Positions 33,423 through 43,569 of a stretch of DNA of 56,176 nucleotides are shown here, one piece after another. Location: positions 1 through 56,176 of the forward strand of contig JAFQNF010000050.1 of assembly GCA_017396025.1 (NCBI GenBank), read 5' to 3'. A model generated the notes under the pieces. The model made no database searches, was not told the origin of the DNA, and saw only the letters and a program-made list of their open reading frames with translations. Position numbers and translations under genes: made by a program. Source of the stretch: a bacterium (GTDB lineage: Bacteria; Cyanobacteriota; Vampirovibrionia; Gastranaerophilales; Gastranaerophilaceae). How positions within the stretch are numbered: position 1 is the first letter of the stretch; the number at the start of each line of letters is the position of its first letter.

Positions 33423-33451
33423 ATACTAACATAAGCGATTTGTGATGTAAA
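33423..33451 (-). promoter_or_regulatory. promoter of the unknown operon
   Basis: On the minus strand TTTACA (33451-33446) and TAGTAT (33428-33423) are separated by 17 bases. Transcription would begin near 33416, right at the structured leader. Confidence 0.6.
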
Positions 33452-33468
33452 TACCTAAAAATTATATA

Positions 33469-34566
33469 CTATACATTAAATCTGAAGTGAACAATATCAC
33501 CGTCTTGGATAATATATTCTTTACCTTCAAGACGAGTTACACCTTTTTCTCTTGCAGCAACATATGAACCTGCAGCAACAAAATCATTGTATCCTGTAAC
33601 TTCTGCTCTAATAAATCCTTTTTCAAAGTCTGTGTGGATAACACCAGCCGCTTGTGGAGCTTTTGAACCAGCTTTAACTGTCCAAGCACGAACTTCTTTC
33701 TCGCCAGCTGTAATAAATGTAGTTAAGTCTAATAATTTATATACAGACTGAATCATTCTTTCTATACCAGAACTTGTTACACCTAAGTCATTTAAATAAT
33801 CTTTAGCTTCTTCTGGTGATAAATCAACAAGTTCTGCTTCAATTCTTGCTGAAATTACAACAACATCTGCGCCGTGTTTTGAAGCATATTCTCTGACTTG
33901 CTCAACATAAGCATTGCCTGTTGCTAAATCTGTTTCACTAACATTTGCTGCATAAATTACAGGTTTAATACACATTAATTGTGATTTTCTAGCGAATTCT
34001 AATTCATCACCTTCAAAATGGTCTTCTATATTAATAAACATTGCGTTGGCTAATAATTCATTAATTTTAGATAAAACATTGTGTTCTAAAACAGCTTGTT
34101 TATCGCCACCTTTAACAAGTTTTGTCAATCTTTCTAAACGTTTTTCAATTGATGCCATATCAGCTAAGGCAAGCTCTGTATTGATTGTTTCAATGTCATC
34201 AATAGGATTGATTTTGCCTGAAACGTGAATTGTATTTTCATCATCAAAACATCTTACAACTTGTATAATTGCGTCAACTTCTCTAATATTTGCTAAGAAT
34301 TGGTTGCCAAGGCCTTCCCCTTTACTTGCACCTTTAACAAGTCCAGCAATATCAACGAATTCAACTGCTGTTGGAATAATTGTTTGTGATTTTACCATGT
34401 CAGATAATATTTTTAGTCTTTCATCAGGAACATTTACTACACCAACATTTGGTTCAATTGTACAAAATGGAAAGTTTGCACTTTGTGCATTATTAGATGA
34501 TGTTAGCGCATTAAACAATGTTGATTTGCCAACATTTGGAAGTCCTACGATACCTGTTCTTAACAT
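33469..34566 (-). CDS. ychF: redox-regulated ATPase YchF (Obg family)
   Basis: The 365-residue YchF/OLA1 binds ATP more than GTP and associates with ribosomes. The P-loop is GLPNVGKST (about 8-16), followed by ANFPFCTIEPN (switch I region), FVDIAGLVKGASKGEGLGNQFL (G3 and glycine-rich loop), and a coiled helical domain. The C-terminal TGS domain ends in GKEYIIQDGDIVHFRFNV. The start is preceded by AAAGGGAATATT. Confidence 0.98.
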   Translation of the reverse strand: MLRTGIVGLPNVGKSTLFNALTSSNNAQSANFPFCTIEPNVGVVNVPDERLKILSDMVKSQTIIPTAVEFVDIAGLVKGASKGEGLGNQFLANIREVDAIIQVVRCFDDENTIHVSGKINPIDDIETINTELALADMASIEKRLERLTKLVKGGDKQAVLEHNVLSKINELLANAMFINIEDHFEGDELEFARKSQLMCIKPVIYAANVSETDLATGNAYVEQVREYASKHGADVVVISARIEAELVDLSPEEAKDYLNDLGVTSSGIERMIQSVYKLLDLTTFITAGEKEVRAWTVKAGSKAPQAAGVIHTDFEKGFIRAEVTGYNDFVAAGSYVAAREKGVTRLEGKEYIIQDGDIVHFRFNV

Positions 34567-34621
34567 AAATATTCCCTTTCAAACTATACCTAGCGTAATA
34601 TAAACACAATCGCTAAGCAAG

Positions 34622-35413
34622 TTAACCATAAATTTCTGATGAACCATCAAATTTTATTTGGAATTCAGTTCCAGCAGGAAGTGCTATATTTTTACCTTTT
34701 TGGAAAATAGAAACGACAGGTGCTACAATTGCGTTCCCTACATAAAAAACGCTACCACCAGCTATTGATACGATTGATAGTAAATTAACAATTGGAATAC
34801 TAGAAATATCTTTTGCAAAATCTTTAGTCGCAATGAAAACTTTTTTTCCAGGGTTCATATTTCGTGCAAAGTTTGACCAATAAGAACGTTTACCTTTTAT
34901 ATCGCTAAAAAATACTTTTTTACTTCTTGCAGAACTAATATTTGTATTAATAAATGATTTAACCCCATTAAAATAAATTTCATCAATACTTAATTCAATT
35001 AAACCGCCATTGCCTGTAATTTGTGGAGGGTGAGAGTCTGTAATCTTTCCTTTAAATATTGTTCCAGCGGGAATTATTGTTCCGTCTTTTGCAATAAAGC
35101 CGGTTGTTGATTTAAACGTTATTACGCTACCTTTAGGACTCCAGTCTGTTACTGATTTGGTTGAAACTAATTTTACTTTAGTGCCAGATTTAATGGTATA
35201 AATTTTGCCTGTTGGATTATATTGTGGTGTATCTGGAATTGCAACTGTTTCAATCGCTGTTGGTACTGTGTTTGGAAGTGCAGGTAAGTCATTATTTTTT
35301 TCTACATTATAATTTTGTCTTATAGAATCATCGACAGATGTGTCAAATTCAACAGCTTCTACTGTTGTTGATATGAAACATAATAATAAAAATGTAGATA
35401 TTACTTTTTTCAT
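34622..35413 (-). CDS. exported protein, unknown
   Basis: A 263-residue protein with a signal peptide (MKKVISTFLLLCFISTTVEA, cleavage after VEA). The mature part is beta-rich, with repeated 'xIPAGTxFxGKI' and 'LPAGTEFQI' segments that recall envelope proteins of the TrbI/VirB10-like or DUF type, but I cannot assign it. A hydrophobic stretch (about 205-235) may be a second membrane contact. It lies 51 bases after the 599-residue gene on the same strand. Confidence 0.75.
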   Translation of the reverse strand: MKKVISTFLLLCFISTTVEAVEFDTSVDDSIRQNYNVEKNNDLPALPNTVPTAIETVAIPDTPQYNPTGKIYTIKSGTKVKLVSTKSVTDWSPKGSVITFKSTTGFIAKDGTIIPAGTIFKGKITDSHPPQITGNGGLIELSIDEIYFNGVKSFINTNISSARSKKVFFSDIKGKRSYWSNFARNMNPGKKVFIATKDFAKDISSIPIVNLLSIVSIAGGSVFYVGNAIVAPVVSIFQKGKNIALPAGTEFQIKFDGSSEIYG

Positions 35414-35464
35414 ATCTACATTTTATTATTAATTCAATTATTTTTACTCACTTAAATGAGTGAA

Positions 35465-37264
35465 TTATTTTGATTTTCCTTTTTTTGTTTCAGGTTCTTC
35501 AAACTGTTTTATTTGTGGCTCTAATCCAGTCCATAATTTATCATATTCCTCTTTAACCACATTTGTAATTGAACCAGAATCCTTATATTTTTTGTATAGT
35601 TTGTCAGCATAGTTACCAAGAGCACTTAATGCAAGGCCAGATACACCTGAGAAAATTAAGTTTTTAGCACCAGATAACATTTTAACTGTACCATATACGA
35701 ATGTAGCAAACGTACCAACCAGTGGTATTACAGTTGTTAATGTTGCAGAAATTTTCTCATCTTTATTATCGCCTTTTGCGATTGCAGCAGCACCAACACC
35801 AACTGGGAATAAAACAGAAATAACATCGTTTGGAGCTGAACCAACTTTTAGTTCTGCTTGTTTTAAGAAATATTCACCCATTTCAAGTTCTGTTGCGTCT
35901 TTCATTCCTTTTGTAATTTGTTTTGCCATTTTGCCATAGTTTTTACAAGTGTCAGCAGAAATTAAATTTTGTGCTTTTAAACCATTTAAAATGGTTAAAA
36001 TTTCTTCTAAAGCACCTTTTGAATCGCCACTAGTAGAAAGAACTCCTTCTTTTATTTCATCAAGGAAACCACGCATTAATTTTTGTTCAGTAGCATCATA
36101 TGACTGATTTTTAGCTAAACCTGTAATTATATCGTCCACAGTTGCGGCAATTTGAGCAGAAATTTCATTTCTTAATTGTGCTTCGTTTGCTCCAGAACAA
36201 GTTCTAAATACTTCAAGTTGTGTTTTTAATGCTTGAACTGATGTTCTTGTTGCACTATCATTTGGTCTAATAATTCCAGAGAATGAACTTAAAGAAGATT
36301 TAACTTGTTCTGTAATTGAAGGAATATTATTTGTTACTTCTTTTTTTGCTCTAAGAATTTCTCTACGTAATTCTTCTTGTGCTGGTTTTGCTATATCTTC
36401 TGTCGCATATGTTTTATAATTTTCCAAGTTAAATAGGCTTGTTTTTGTTCCAAAGAATCTTTCTTTTATTTTTTGTGGTAAGTCTGCTAGCATTCTAGTA
36501 CGTTTTTTATCACGTAGTTTTCTAGCACCTATGCTAAAATTGTTTCCAAAAGCATCGTCAAGTCTTGTTGTTTGTTTTTCAAGCATATCAAGACATTGAC
36601 CTAATGTTAATGTCTTTCCTTTGATTTGTACAGTTTGGGCTTGGTCTAATGCTCTTAATGTTTTAATATCATATTGTTTCAACAAGGATGTTAAATCTTT
36701 TATTCTGCCTTCAACCTTGTTGTATTTTTTGCCTAATGTACCATCTACAATGCGTTTAAAGAATGATGTACATTTGTCTGCAAACGTTCTGGTAACTTTA
36801 TTTGTTCGTAAAAGTTGATCACTGCCCCAATCTTTAAAAGTGGTGATATTTGATGAAGCTTGCATAATATCTAATGCTTTTTTTGCACCTTTTTTTGTGT
36901 GATATGCAACTTTTGTTGGAATATCTTTTGCTTTAACTTGTCCAGCTTCATGTAAATCTTGAGCGAGCTGTGCTTTGTATTGGTTTAATTTGTTTTTAAA
37001 AGCACTACCATGTACACCCTTTGCAATTAATAAGCTAGCTAGACCTGCTGTCAAAATCGTTGATGCTAAAGTTGAACCAAAAAGAATTTTTCTTCTTTTT
37101 TTCTTCTTTTGACTAGCTTCTAATTCTACCTTATCAATAGAAACTACTGGTGTTTTAATACTCTCTACACTTGATGCAGCAACAGCAGAATATGACTGAT
37201 TAAGAGATGAATAATCAGGAAACGAACTAAAAATATTGCTATTTGTCTGCACGTTTTGAACCAT
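35465..37264 (-). CDS. large membrane-associated protein, unknown
   Basis: A 599-residue protein, not recognised. A basic stretch KKKKRRK (about 52-58) leads into a hydrophobic helix (about 59-80). Two or three further hydrophobic segments lie near the C-terminus (around 480-560). Between them is a long helical, Lys/Gln-rich region. There is no cleavable signal peptide. The architecture resembles the other duplicated membrane proteins in this window, but I see no clear sequence repeat. TAAGTACTTATG-type sequence upstream gives no strong ribosome site. Confidence 0.78.
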   Translation of the reverse strand: MVQNVQTNSNIFSSFPDYSSLNQSYSAVAASSVESIKTPVVSIDKVELEASQKKKKRRKILFGSTLASTILTAGLASLLIAKGVHGSAFKNKLNQYKAQLAQDLHEAGQVKAKDIPTKVAYHTKKGAKKALDIMQASSNITTFKDWGSDQLLRTNKVTRTFADKCTSFFKRIVDGTLGKKYNKVEGRIKDLTSLLKQYDIKTLRALDQAQTVQIKGKTLTLGQCLDMLEKQTTRLDDAFGNNFSIGARKLRDKKRTRMLADLPQKIKERFFGTKTSLFNLENYKTYATEDIAKPAQEELRREILRAKKEVTNNIPSITEQVKSSLSSFSGIIRPNDSATRTSVQALKTQLEVFRTCSGANEAQLRNEISAQIAATVDDIITGLAKNQSYDATEQKLMRGFLDEIKEGVLSTSGDSKGALEEILTILNGLKAQNLISADTCKNYGKMAKQITKGMKDATELEMGEYFLKQAELKVGSAPNDVISVLFPVGVGAAAIAKGDNKDEKISATLTTVIPLVGTFATFVYGTVKMLSGAKNLIFSGVSGLALSALGNYADKLYKKYKDSGSITNVVKEEYDKLWTGLEPQIKQFEEPETKKGKSK

Positions 37265-37449
37265 AAGTACTTACTAGAATTCTATAACCTAATAATATAA
37301 AAACTCAAAAACAAAAAAAATTTACCTTAAAACAAAAAAGGTAAACAATTATAACGTATTTAGTCTACTCCATACGTTGTATTTTAAGCAAAAAAGGTTC
37401 CTTTTTTTGGAGTTTTATCGGATGATATTATAAGAGGAATAAAAGTAAA
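37265..37449 (+). other. intergenic region between divergent genes
   Basis: It contains an AACGTAT/ATACGTT inverted repeat (about 37350-37376) and a small AAAAAAGG/CCTTTTTT element. An ATTATAA box sits near 37415 and AGAGGAA before the TPR gene. The stretch probably holds divergent promoters, but no clear -35 box was found. Confidence 0.35.
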
Positions 37450-39120
37450 ATGTTTGAAGAGAAGACAGAAAATACTTTTAAGGAAGATGAACATATAGAT
37501 TTCGATTCAATGGCTCAAAATCATTTGGAAGAGGCACGTCAATTTCATGAACGTTACCTTATAAAAGGAAGTAGAAATGATTTGGATTCTGCCGTTGATA
37601 GTTATATTGATGCTATAAAGTTTAATCCTAATATTGCAGAAGCATATTATAGGCTGGCATCACTCCTGTGGGATAAAGGCGAAATTAATCTTTCCTCTGC
37701 AATTGAACAATGTAAATCTGCAATCCATCTTTCACCTTCAAACTCTAATGCAAGAATATATGCTGGTTATTTCCTTGAAATGGCGAAGCAATATGATGAA
37801 GCTGAAAAAGAATTTAAAGAAGCAATTAAATTAAATCCTTTGAAATCTGCTCGTTCAAGATTGTCTTTAGCTTCTATGTATATTGATAAAATGCACGATA
37901 CAAACATAAATGCAAAGGATATTTCAAGTTCACTTTACTATATGCTTTCAGGTGGTTTAAGTATTGCACTGGATTATCCTTCTATAAAAATGCTTTATAA
38001 AAATATTTCTAAAAATATTTCTGTAATGTTCTATGATGTTTTAGGTAATTTTTTAGAAAAAACAAAAAATTATTCAATGGCTGTCAAAGCATATGATATT
38101 GCTGCAAATTCAACAGGAAGAAATGAAATATACTACCAAAAGATTGGTGACATTAATATAAAGAATGAAGCTGCTGATGTTGCAAAAACATCTTATAAAA
38201 AAGCATTAGAAACAAATCCATATAATAAGGAGTTATTATTTAAATTAGCAACTGTTTCTCAAGTATATTTTGAAGAAGATACAGCAACTGCAATTGATTG
38301 TTATTCTAAATTATTAGAATTGGGCGAAAATAATCCTCAAATATATTATGAGCTTGGTCATTTGTATTTGAAAAAAGAAGATTTTATAAATTCTATTAAT
38401 GCTTTTAAATTGGCATTAGAAAGAGATGAAGAAAATCCGTTTTATCACAATGCTCTTGCATATGCTTTAGTTAGAGCTGAGCAATATGAAGAAGCTTGTG
38501 ACCATTATAAATTTGCTATAGATAAGAATCCTGATGCAGAATGGACGGCTATTGTATGTCAAGCAGTTGCTTCTTTATATCATAAAGTATTTGGTGATAC
38601 AGATACTGCGATGGATTTCTTGAAAACAGCGATTATTCTAGATGAAAAAAATGATGAAGTTTTCCTTGAATTAGGTGACATTTATAATGAATGCGAAGAT
38701 ATTGATAGTGCAATAAAGTCATATTGTGAAGCAATAAAGTTAAATCCAAAAAATCCAATTGCATACAATAAATGTGCTATGGCATTATGGCAAAAAGATT
38801 ATTTAGAAGAAGCTATCATTGCATATCATAAAGCTATTGGAATTGATCCTGATTATTATACGGCATATAACAATCTTGGTGTTATCTATTTAGATGGAAT
38901 AAGAAATTTAAAAGAAGCTGAAAAATTGTTTAATACAGCAATATCTTTGAAAAATGATTATGTAATGGCACACTTCAATCTTGGACGTGTACTTGAAGAA
39001 AAAGGTCAAAATATAGAAGCTGCAAAAAGCTATCAAAAAGCTTTGGAATTAAACGAAATAGAAGCGGAACTTGATTCTGAAGATATAAGAGAAAAGCTTT
39101 TTGGATTATTTGAAGTATAA
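37450..39120 (+). CDS. large TPR-repeat protein
   Basis: A 556-residue cytoplasmic protein made almost wholly of TPR repeats, roughly twelve, with the usual pattern (for example YYRLASLLWDKGE, AYYRL/AYNKCAMALW and AYNNLGVIYLDG). The C-terminal repeats from about 330 onward are the most regular. There is no signal peptide or membrane helix. Such proteins act as scaffolds; the partner is unknown. It runs in the same direction as the glycosyltransferase that follows 51 bases later. Confidence 0.92.
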   Translation: MFEEKTENTFKEDEHIDFDSMAQNHLEEARQFHERYLIKGSRNDLDSAVDSYIDAIKFNPNIAEAYYRLASLLWDKGEINLSSAIEQCKSAIHLSPSNSNARIYAGYFLEMAKQYDEAEKEFKEAIKLNPLKSARSRLSLASMYIDKMHDTNINAKDISSSLYYMLSGGLSIALDYPSIKMLYKNISKNISVMFYDVLGNFLEKTKNYSMAVKAYDIAANSTGRNEIYYQKIGDINIKNEAADVAKTSYKKALETNPYNKELLFKLATVSQVYFEEDTATAIDCYSKLLELGENNPQIYYELGHLYLKKEDFINSINAFKLALERDEENPFYHNALAYALVRAEQYEEACDHYKFAIDKNPDAEWTAIVCQAVASLYHKVFGDTDTAMDFLKTAIILDEKNDEVFLELGDIYNECEDIDSAIKSYCEAIKLNPKNPIAYNKCAMALWQKDYLEEAIIAYHKAIGIDPDYYTAYNNLGVIYLDGIRNLKEAEKLFNTAISLKNDYVMAHFNLGRVLEEKGQNIEAAKSYQKALELNEIEAELDSEDIREKLFGLFEV

Positions 39121-39171
39121 CGAATACTAAATAAAATTGACTAATGAAATTTGCTGTGATAGTATTCACCA

Positions 39172-39852
39172 ATGAATAATCTTTACATAGTTATACCGGC
39201 TTACCAACCAGATTTGTTTTTAATTAGTTTTGTTAATGAACTATTAAACTTAGGATATAAAGTTCTTGTTGTTAATGATGGTTCTACAAAAGAACAATCA
39301 AATGAAGTTTTTTGCGCTTTAAATTCAGTATGTACAGTTTTAAATCATCCTAAGAATATGGGAAAAGGTGTTGCTCTTAAAACTGCAATGAAATATCTAT
39401 TACAAGAAGTTAAAAATAATATAGCTGGAATTATAACTGTTGATTGTGATGCACAACATTTGATATCTGATATAGAAATTGTAGCTAATCAACTTAGAAA
39501 TGATACAAATTCATTTCACTTAGGAATACGTAAATTTTCACTTAAAAAAACACCGTTTAGGAATTATATTGGTAATAGGTTATCTTCAATAATACTTTTT
39601 TTAAAAAAAGGTGTTTTTATACACGATACTCAAACTGGTTTGCGTGGTATTCCATTTGATTTATTAGGGAAATTGGTTGATGTTGATGGTAATCGTTTTG
39701 AATATGAAACAAATGTTCTTTTGTATTTGATTAAAGAAAAAATAATAATAAAGCAACATGAAATTACGTGTAAATATAATAAAAATAATGAAAGTCACTT
39801 TCATCCAATAAAAGATTCGATAAATATTATAAATTCAGTATTATTTAAATAA
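39172..39852 (+). CDS. family 2 glycosyltransferase
   Basis: A 226-residue GT-A fold enzyme, similar to the catalytic domain of dolichyl/polyprenyl-phosphate sugar transferases. Motifs are IVIPAYQPD at the start, VVNDGS, NMGKGVALKTAM, the metal-binding VDCDAQH (DxD type), and DTQTGLRGIP. It lacks membrane helices. It is convergent with the DUF2142 gene; the two may serve the same surface-glycan pathway (inference). Confidence 0.9.
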   Translation: MNNLYIVIPAYQPDLFLISFVNELLNLGYKVLVVNDGSTKEQSNEVFCALNSVCTVLNHPKNMGKGVALKTAMKYLLQEVKNNIAGIITVDCDAQHLISDIEIVANQLRNDTNSFHLGIRKFSLKKTPFRNYIGNRLSSIILFLKKGVFIHDTQTGLRGIPFDLLGKLVDVDGNRFEYETNVLLYLIKEKIIIKQHEITCKYNKNNESHFHPIKDSINIINSVLFK

Positions 39853-39857
39853 TTAGT

Positions 39858-41219
39858 TTAAATATAAAAGTAATTTCTATAAATCATATACAAGTTTATA
39901 AATATATAAAAAATAGCAAACGAACAAGCTGTTATATTTACAAGTGAAAATACTCTTGAACTTAGACGTATAGTTGGTAGTATTGTTGAAATAAATGCAA
40001 AAAATGGTAGCGCAATTGGAAGAAAATATCTGGCTTGGATACCAAGAATTGTTGTTTGCCCATAATTATTAAATGTTAAATAAATCACAATATAAATTGA
40101 AACAATATAAGAAATAATTAATAAGCCCCAAAATGTTTTTTTATTGCCATTAATATTATATTTTGTTGTATTTTCTCTATTTTCAATTACTGGACTTATA
40201 AATAGTAAAAATAAATAAACAAGATAAAAAGAAAATGGAAGAATAACAAATGTGTATGTCGCAAAACCAAAAAATGATATACAAAGTTTGTAAAAATCAG
40301 ATAAATGTTCAAAAATTAAACTTGTAAAAACAACTGGGTGTTGGATAATGTATATCAATTGTTCATAGGGCATAAGGTTTTCACCAGCTTTTTCTGATGG
40401 TACAAAAGGTATGTTTAATGTCCAAAACAAAGTTAAAATCATTGCTGGAAATAATATTAAAAATATTTTAAAGAAATATTTCTCGCCAAATTTTTCTTTA
40501 GGAACAAGAAAAATAAAAAATGGCAGCAATACGTTATACTTTATTAACGCTAATATTGCCGATAAAAAGGATAATAAGGATATTTCTCCTTTTCTTATAT
40601 TTTGTTTTTCTATTGATAAATATTTTAGTATTAATGACATGAATAAAATGCTAACTCCAATCAGCATTCCGTCAGGAGAAAAAGAAGTAGCTAGAAGAAG
40701 ATTCATTGGTATTAATCCAATTAAAAATACTAGCATTTTGTATTTTGGAACATTCTTTATTGAAAAATATAATAAAAAAATATACGCAATAAAATTAAAA
40801 AATCTTCCAAAAAAGAACAAATAATTTATACTATTTGAAAACATTTTAGCAAACATAATTCCTATAGTTTGCGTTATATAGCAAACAGGCGAATAGCTTG
40901 TTGTTGCGTTAAGTTTTGCATCTGTTTTTTTTGATGAATCATATTTTAAAAACAAATAATTTTTTATATATTTGTTAAAACTCGTTTTATTGTCATTTAA
41001 TTGGTTAAATTGTTCATCGAAATCAGAAACTGATTTTGGAATTTTTACGATAAACTCATTATTTATATCCTTTTTTGGGATAAAGATTCCGTCGGATAAT
41101 GCATATGCTCTGACAAAATGAACCTTTTCATCAGGTACAAATACAAATGGTGGAACAATAACTAATAATATTGAGCATACAATAAAAGCTATAATTAAAA
41201 ATATATTTTGAATTTTCAT
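39858..41219 (-). CDS. DUF2142 multi-pass membrane protein
   Basis: About 453 residues with roughly 11 hydrophobic helices. The first loop carries PDEKVHFVRAYALSDG, which fits the DUF2142 family as I remember it, a group near glycan and lipopolysaccharide genes and resembling GT-C glycosyltransferases. The start ATG at 41219 lies two bases after the sigma-factor stop, so translation is probably coupled. A GTG one codon earlier is possible. Confidence 0.85.
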   Translation of the reverse strand: MKIQNIFLIIAFIVCSILLVIVPPFVFVPDEKVHFVRAYALSDGIFIPKKDINNEFIVKIPKSVSDFDEQFNQLNDNKTSFNKYIKNYLFLKYDSSKKTDAKLNATTSYSPVCYITQTIGIMFAKMFSNSINYLFFFGRFFNFIAYIFLLYFSIKNVPKYKMLVFLIGLIPMNLLLATSFSPDGMLIGVSILFMSLILKYLSIEKQNIRKGEISLLSFLSAILALIKYNVLLPFFIFLVPKEKFGEKYFFKIFLILFPAMILTLFWTLNIPFVPSEKAGENLMPYEQLIYIIQHPVVFTSLIFEHLSDFYKLCISFFGFATYTFVILPFSFYLVYLFLLFISPVIENRENTTKYNINGNKKTFWGLLIISYIVSIYIVIYLTFNNYGQTTILGIQARYFLPIALPFFAFISTILPTIRLSSRVFSLVNITACSFAIFYIFINLYMIYRNYFYI

Positions 41220-41221
41220 CA

Positions 41222-41884
41222 CTAATAATCGTAATGGTCTTTTTTATTCAAATATTCTCTAACCGTATTTAATGATGATTGGATGATTCTTGTAATTCTC
41301 GAAGAAGAAAGTCCAATTTGCTCGGCAATTTCTTTAACCTGCATATTACGGTAAAATCTATACTCAATAATGGTTCTTTCTTTTTGTGGAAGTTTTGCAA
41401 TAGCTTCACGAATTACTCTACCAAGTTCAGAAATTTCTGCTTTTTCATCTGGAAGAGCTGATGGATCTTTAATAAAATCAAACGGTGAATCGTTATCAGA
41501 CGCTGCGGCTGCTAAACTATCAATAGATAAGATAGTTTCATAGATGGCTTCTCTAACCTTGCCTGGTGTTACTGTTGTTTCTCCAGAATCATCTGTGCTA
41601 GCTGCTTCAGCATCTTCTTTATCAACATTAGTGTGTTTTAAAGAGTACCATTTATATCTATTTCTTAATTCGTTTCTAATTGCCCAACGAACAGCAGTAG
41701 CAATATACGCATTATTATATCTTGCAAGTTGTTCTTCGGTTTTATCTTTTATCATTACTTGAATTGCAATAATACCAATACTTACAAGTTCATCGTAATC
41801 CACCATATGGCTAGGAATACGTTTATGCTCTACCTTTGCTACCTTTTCGATTATTTCAATGTAATCTTTTATCTTTACGTGCAT
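41222..41884 (-). CDS. sigma-70 family factor, FliA-like
   Basis: A 220-residue sigma factor. Region 2 (about 20-85) contains MVDYDELVSIGIIAI and YIATAVRWAIRNELR, and region 4 (about 165-212) contains LPQKERTIIEYRFYRN and VKEIAEQIGLSSSRITRIIQSSL. An acidic insert with little conservation (86-115) replaces region 3. The size and motifs fit sigma-28/FliA-type or WhiG-like factors. It lies immediately after flhB, supporting a link to a flagellar-type export system, though no flagellar genes are nearby. Confidence 0.85.
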   Translation of the reverse strand: MHVKIKDYIEIIEKVAKVEHKRIPSHMVDYDELVSIGIIAIQVMIKDKTEEQLARYNNAYIATAVRWAIRNELRNRYKWYSLKHTNVDKEDAEAASTDDSGETTVTPGKVREAIYETILSIDSLAAAASDNDSPFDFIKDPSALPDEKAEISELGRVIREAIAKLPQKERTIIEYRFYRNMQVKEIAEQIGLSSSRITRIIQSSLNTVREYLNKKDHYDY

Positions 41885-41906
41885 TTTTGTAATCTATTGT
41901 CTTCTA

Positions 41907-42980
41907 TCATATTTTACTACTTTTTTGCGGATTTCGCAAATTATATACAAAAATCAAAATTTCGGCTACAGCTTTGTATAATTCTGGTGGTATTGTAGCA
42001 TTAACTTCTACCATCCTGAATATAGCTCTGGCAACTGGTGGATTTTCTATTACTGGAACGCCGTGTTCTCTTGCTATATCAATTATTTTCTTTGCAAATA
42101 ATTCTGTACCTTTTGCTAATAATTTAGGTGATTCCATTTTTTCTGCGTCATATTTTAATGCACAGGCAATGTGCGTTGGATTTGTAACTACAAAATCAGC
42201 ATCAGGAACAGAATCCATCATTTTTTGCTGTAACATTTGCTGACGTCTTTGTCTTAATGCTGCTTTAACGTGTGGGTCGCCTTCAGAGTTCTTATATTCA
42301 TCTTTTAACTCTTTAAAGGACATTTTTTGGTCTTGTAAAAACTTCCAACGAACCATACCGTAATCGGCTGCTGCGATAATTAAGAATGCAATGCATGCTT
42401 TAATTACGAAATCTATAACCAATGAGCCAAATTCATTAAGAATAGCAAAACTATTTTCAATACCAGCAAGCCCAATAATTGTTTCTAAATGGTTCATATA
42501 AACCATCCAACCAATTATCCCTAAAATGGCTACTTTTACAATGTTTTTTACAAGCTCAAATGCGGTTTTTGGCGACATTAAGTTTTTAAAATATTTTGAT
42601 GGATTTAATTTATCTAGTTTGGGTTCAAGTGGTTTTGTGGTTACAAGTGGTCCAACTTGAATAAAATCGCCTAAAATCGCTATGAACGCAGCCATAATAA
42701 GAATTGGCCCGATAATTAGAAGTGCTGGTTGAAAAATGGCAACCATTAAATGCGTATAGCCTATATCTGCAAGATGTTTATCTGGAATTTTATCATACAG
42801 GTATATAAATAGAATTGAAATTTGGTCCCAAATAAAAGGTGAAAGTTTAAGTATAACAATAAACATAACAAGTAAAGCCAAAGCAGTAGAAAAATCTTTT
42901 GACTTAACTACTTGGCCTTCTTTTCTTGCTTTTTGAAGCTTCTGTTGACTGGCTTCAAACTGTTTATTCTCGTCACCCAT
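41907..42980 (-). CDS. flhB: FlhB/SctU-type export-gate protein
   Basis: A 357-residue FlhB/YscU-family protein of the flagellar or type III export apparatus in the inner membrane. The N-terminal motif KLQKARKEGQVVKSKDF (about 14-30) is followed by four hydrophobic regions. The cytoplasmic domain carries the autocleavage motif NPTH (267-270), where the protein cuts itself to switch substrates. I cannot tell flagellar FlhB from SctU by eye. It sits between apt and a sigma factor; no other export genes are in the window. Confidence 0.9.
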   Translation of the reverse strand: MGDENKQFEASQQKLQKARKEGQVVKSKDFSTALALLVMFIVILKLSPFIWDQISILFIYLYDKIPDKHLADIGYTHLMVAIFQPALLIIGPILIMAAFIAILGDFIQVGPLVTTKPLEPKLDKLNPSKYFKNLMSPKTAFELVKNIVKVAILGIIGWMVYMNHLETIIGLAGIENSFAILNEFGSLVIDFVIKACIAFLIIAAADYGMVRWKFLQDQKMSFKELKDEYKNSEGDPHVKAALRQRRQQMLQQKMMDSVPDADFVVTNPTHIACALKYDAEKMESPKLLAKGTELFAKKIIDIAREHGVPVIENPPVARAIFRMVEVNATIPPELYKAVAEILIFVYNLRNPQKSSKI

Positions 42981-42996
42981 TAAACTCTAACCAAAT

Positions 42997-43524
42997 TTAG
43001 TAAGTAATCATTGAAACAACTTCAACATCTTGAGGTAAGTTTTTTCTTCCTTGTAAATCTTGTAATTCTATAATAAAGGCAGCAGCTTTAACGTCAGCGC
43101 CAGTTTTCTTTAATAATTTGCAAGCAGCGCTAACCGTTCCGCCTGTTGCTAATAAATCATCAATAACAATTACTTTTTTACCCGCTTCAATTGCATCTTT
43201 GTGAATTTCTAACTTATCTGTACCGTATTCAAGTGCGTATTCCTCGCAAATTGTTTCTGCAGGTAATTTCCCTGGTTTTCTAACTAAAATACAACCAGCA
43301 CCAATATTGTATGCTAACGCAGAACCAAAAACGAAGCCTCTTGATTCTACTACAGCAACATAATCAATGCCTTGGTTTTTGAATTTTTCTGTTAAGAAGT
43401 CTATCATTGCCTTTAAGGCTTCTTTATCTTTTACAGCAGTTGTAATATCTCTAAAAATAATTCCCTCTATTGGAAAATCTTTAATATTTCTAATTTTTTC
43501 TTTTACTAACTGAACTGCGTCCAT
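42997..43524 (-). CDS. apt: adenine phosphoribosyltransferase
   Basis: The 175-residue Apt salvages adenine to AMP with PRPP. Family motifs are IKDFPIEGIIFRDIT at the start, VVESRGFVFGSALAYNIGAGCILVRKPGKLP in parts, and the PRPP-binding VIVIDDLLATGGT. Length is normal. It starts 45 bases after maf and ends 16 bases before flhB, in an apparent minus-strand operon. Confidence 0.97.
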   Translation of the reverse strand: MDAVQLVKEKIRNIKDFPIEGIIFRDITTAVKDKEALKAMIDFLTEKFKNQGIDYVAVVESRGFVFGSALAYNIGAGCILVRKPGKLPAETICEEYALEYGTDKLEIHKDAIEAGKKVIVIDDLLATGGTVSAACKLLKKTGADVKAAAFIIELQDLQGRKNLPQDVEVVSMITY

Positions 43525-43569
43525 CTTACTCTCCTTCTTAACTCCTTATAAAATTATTTTACACCAAAT

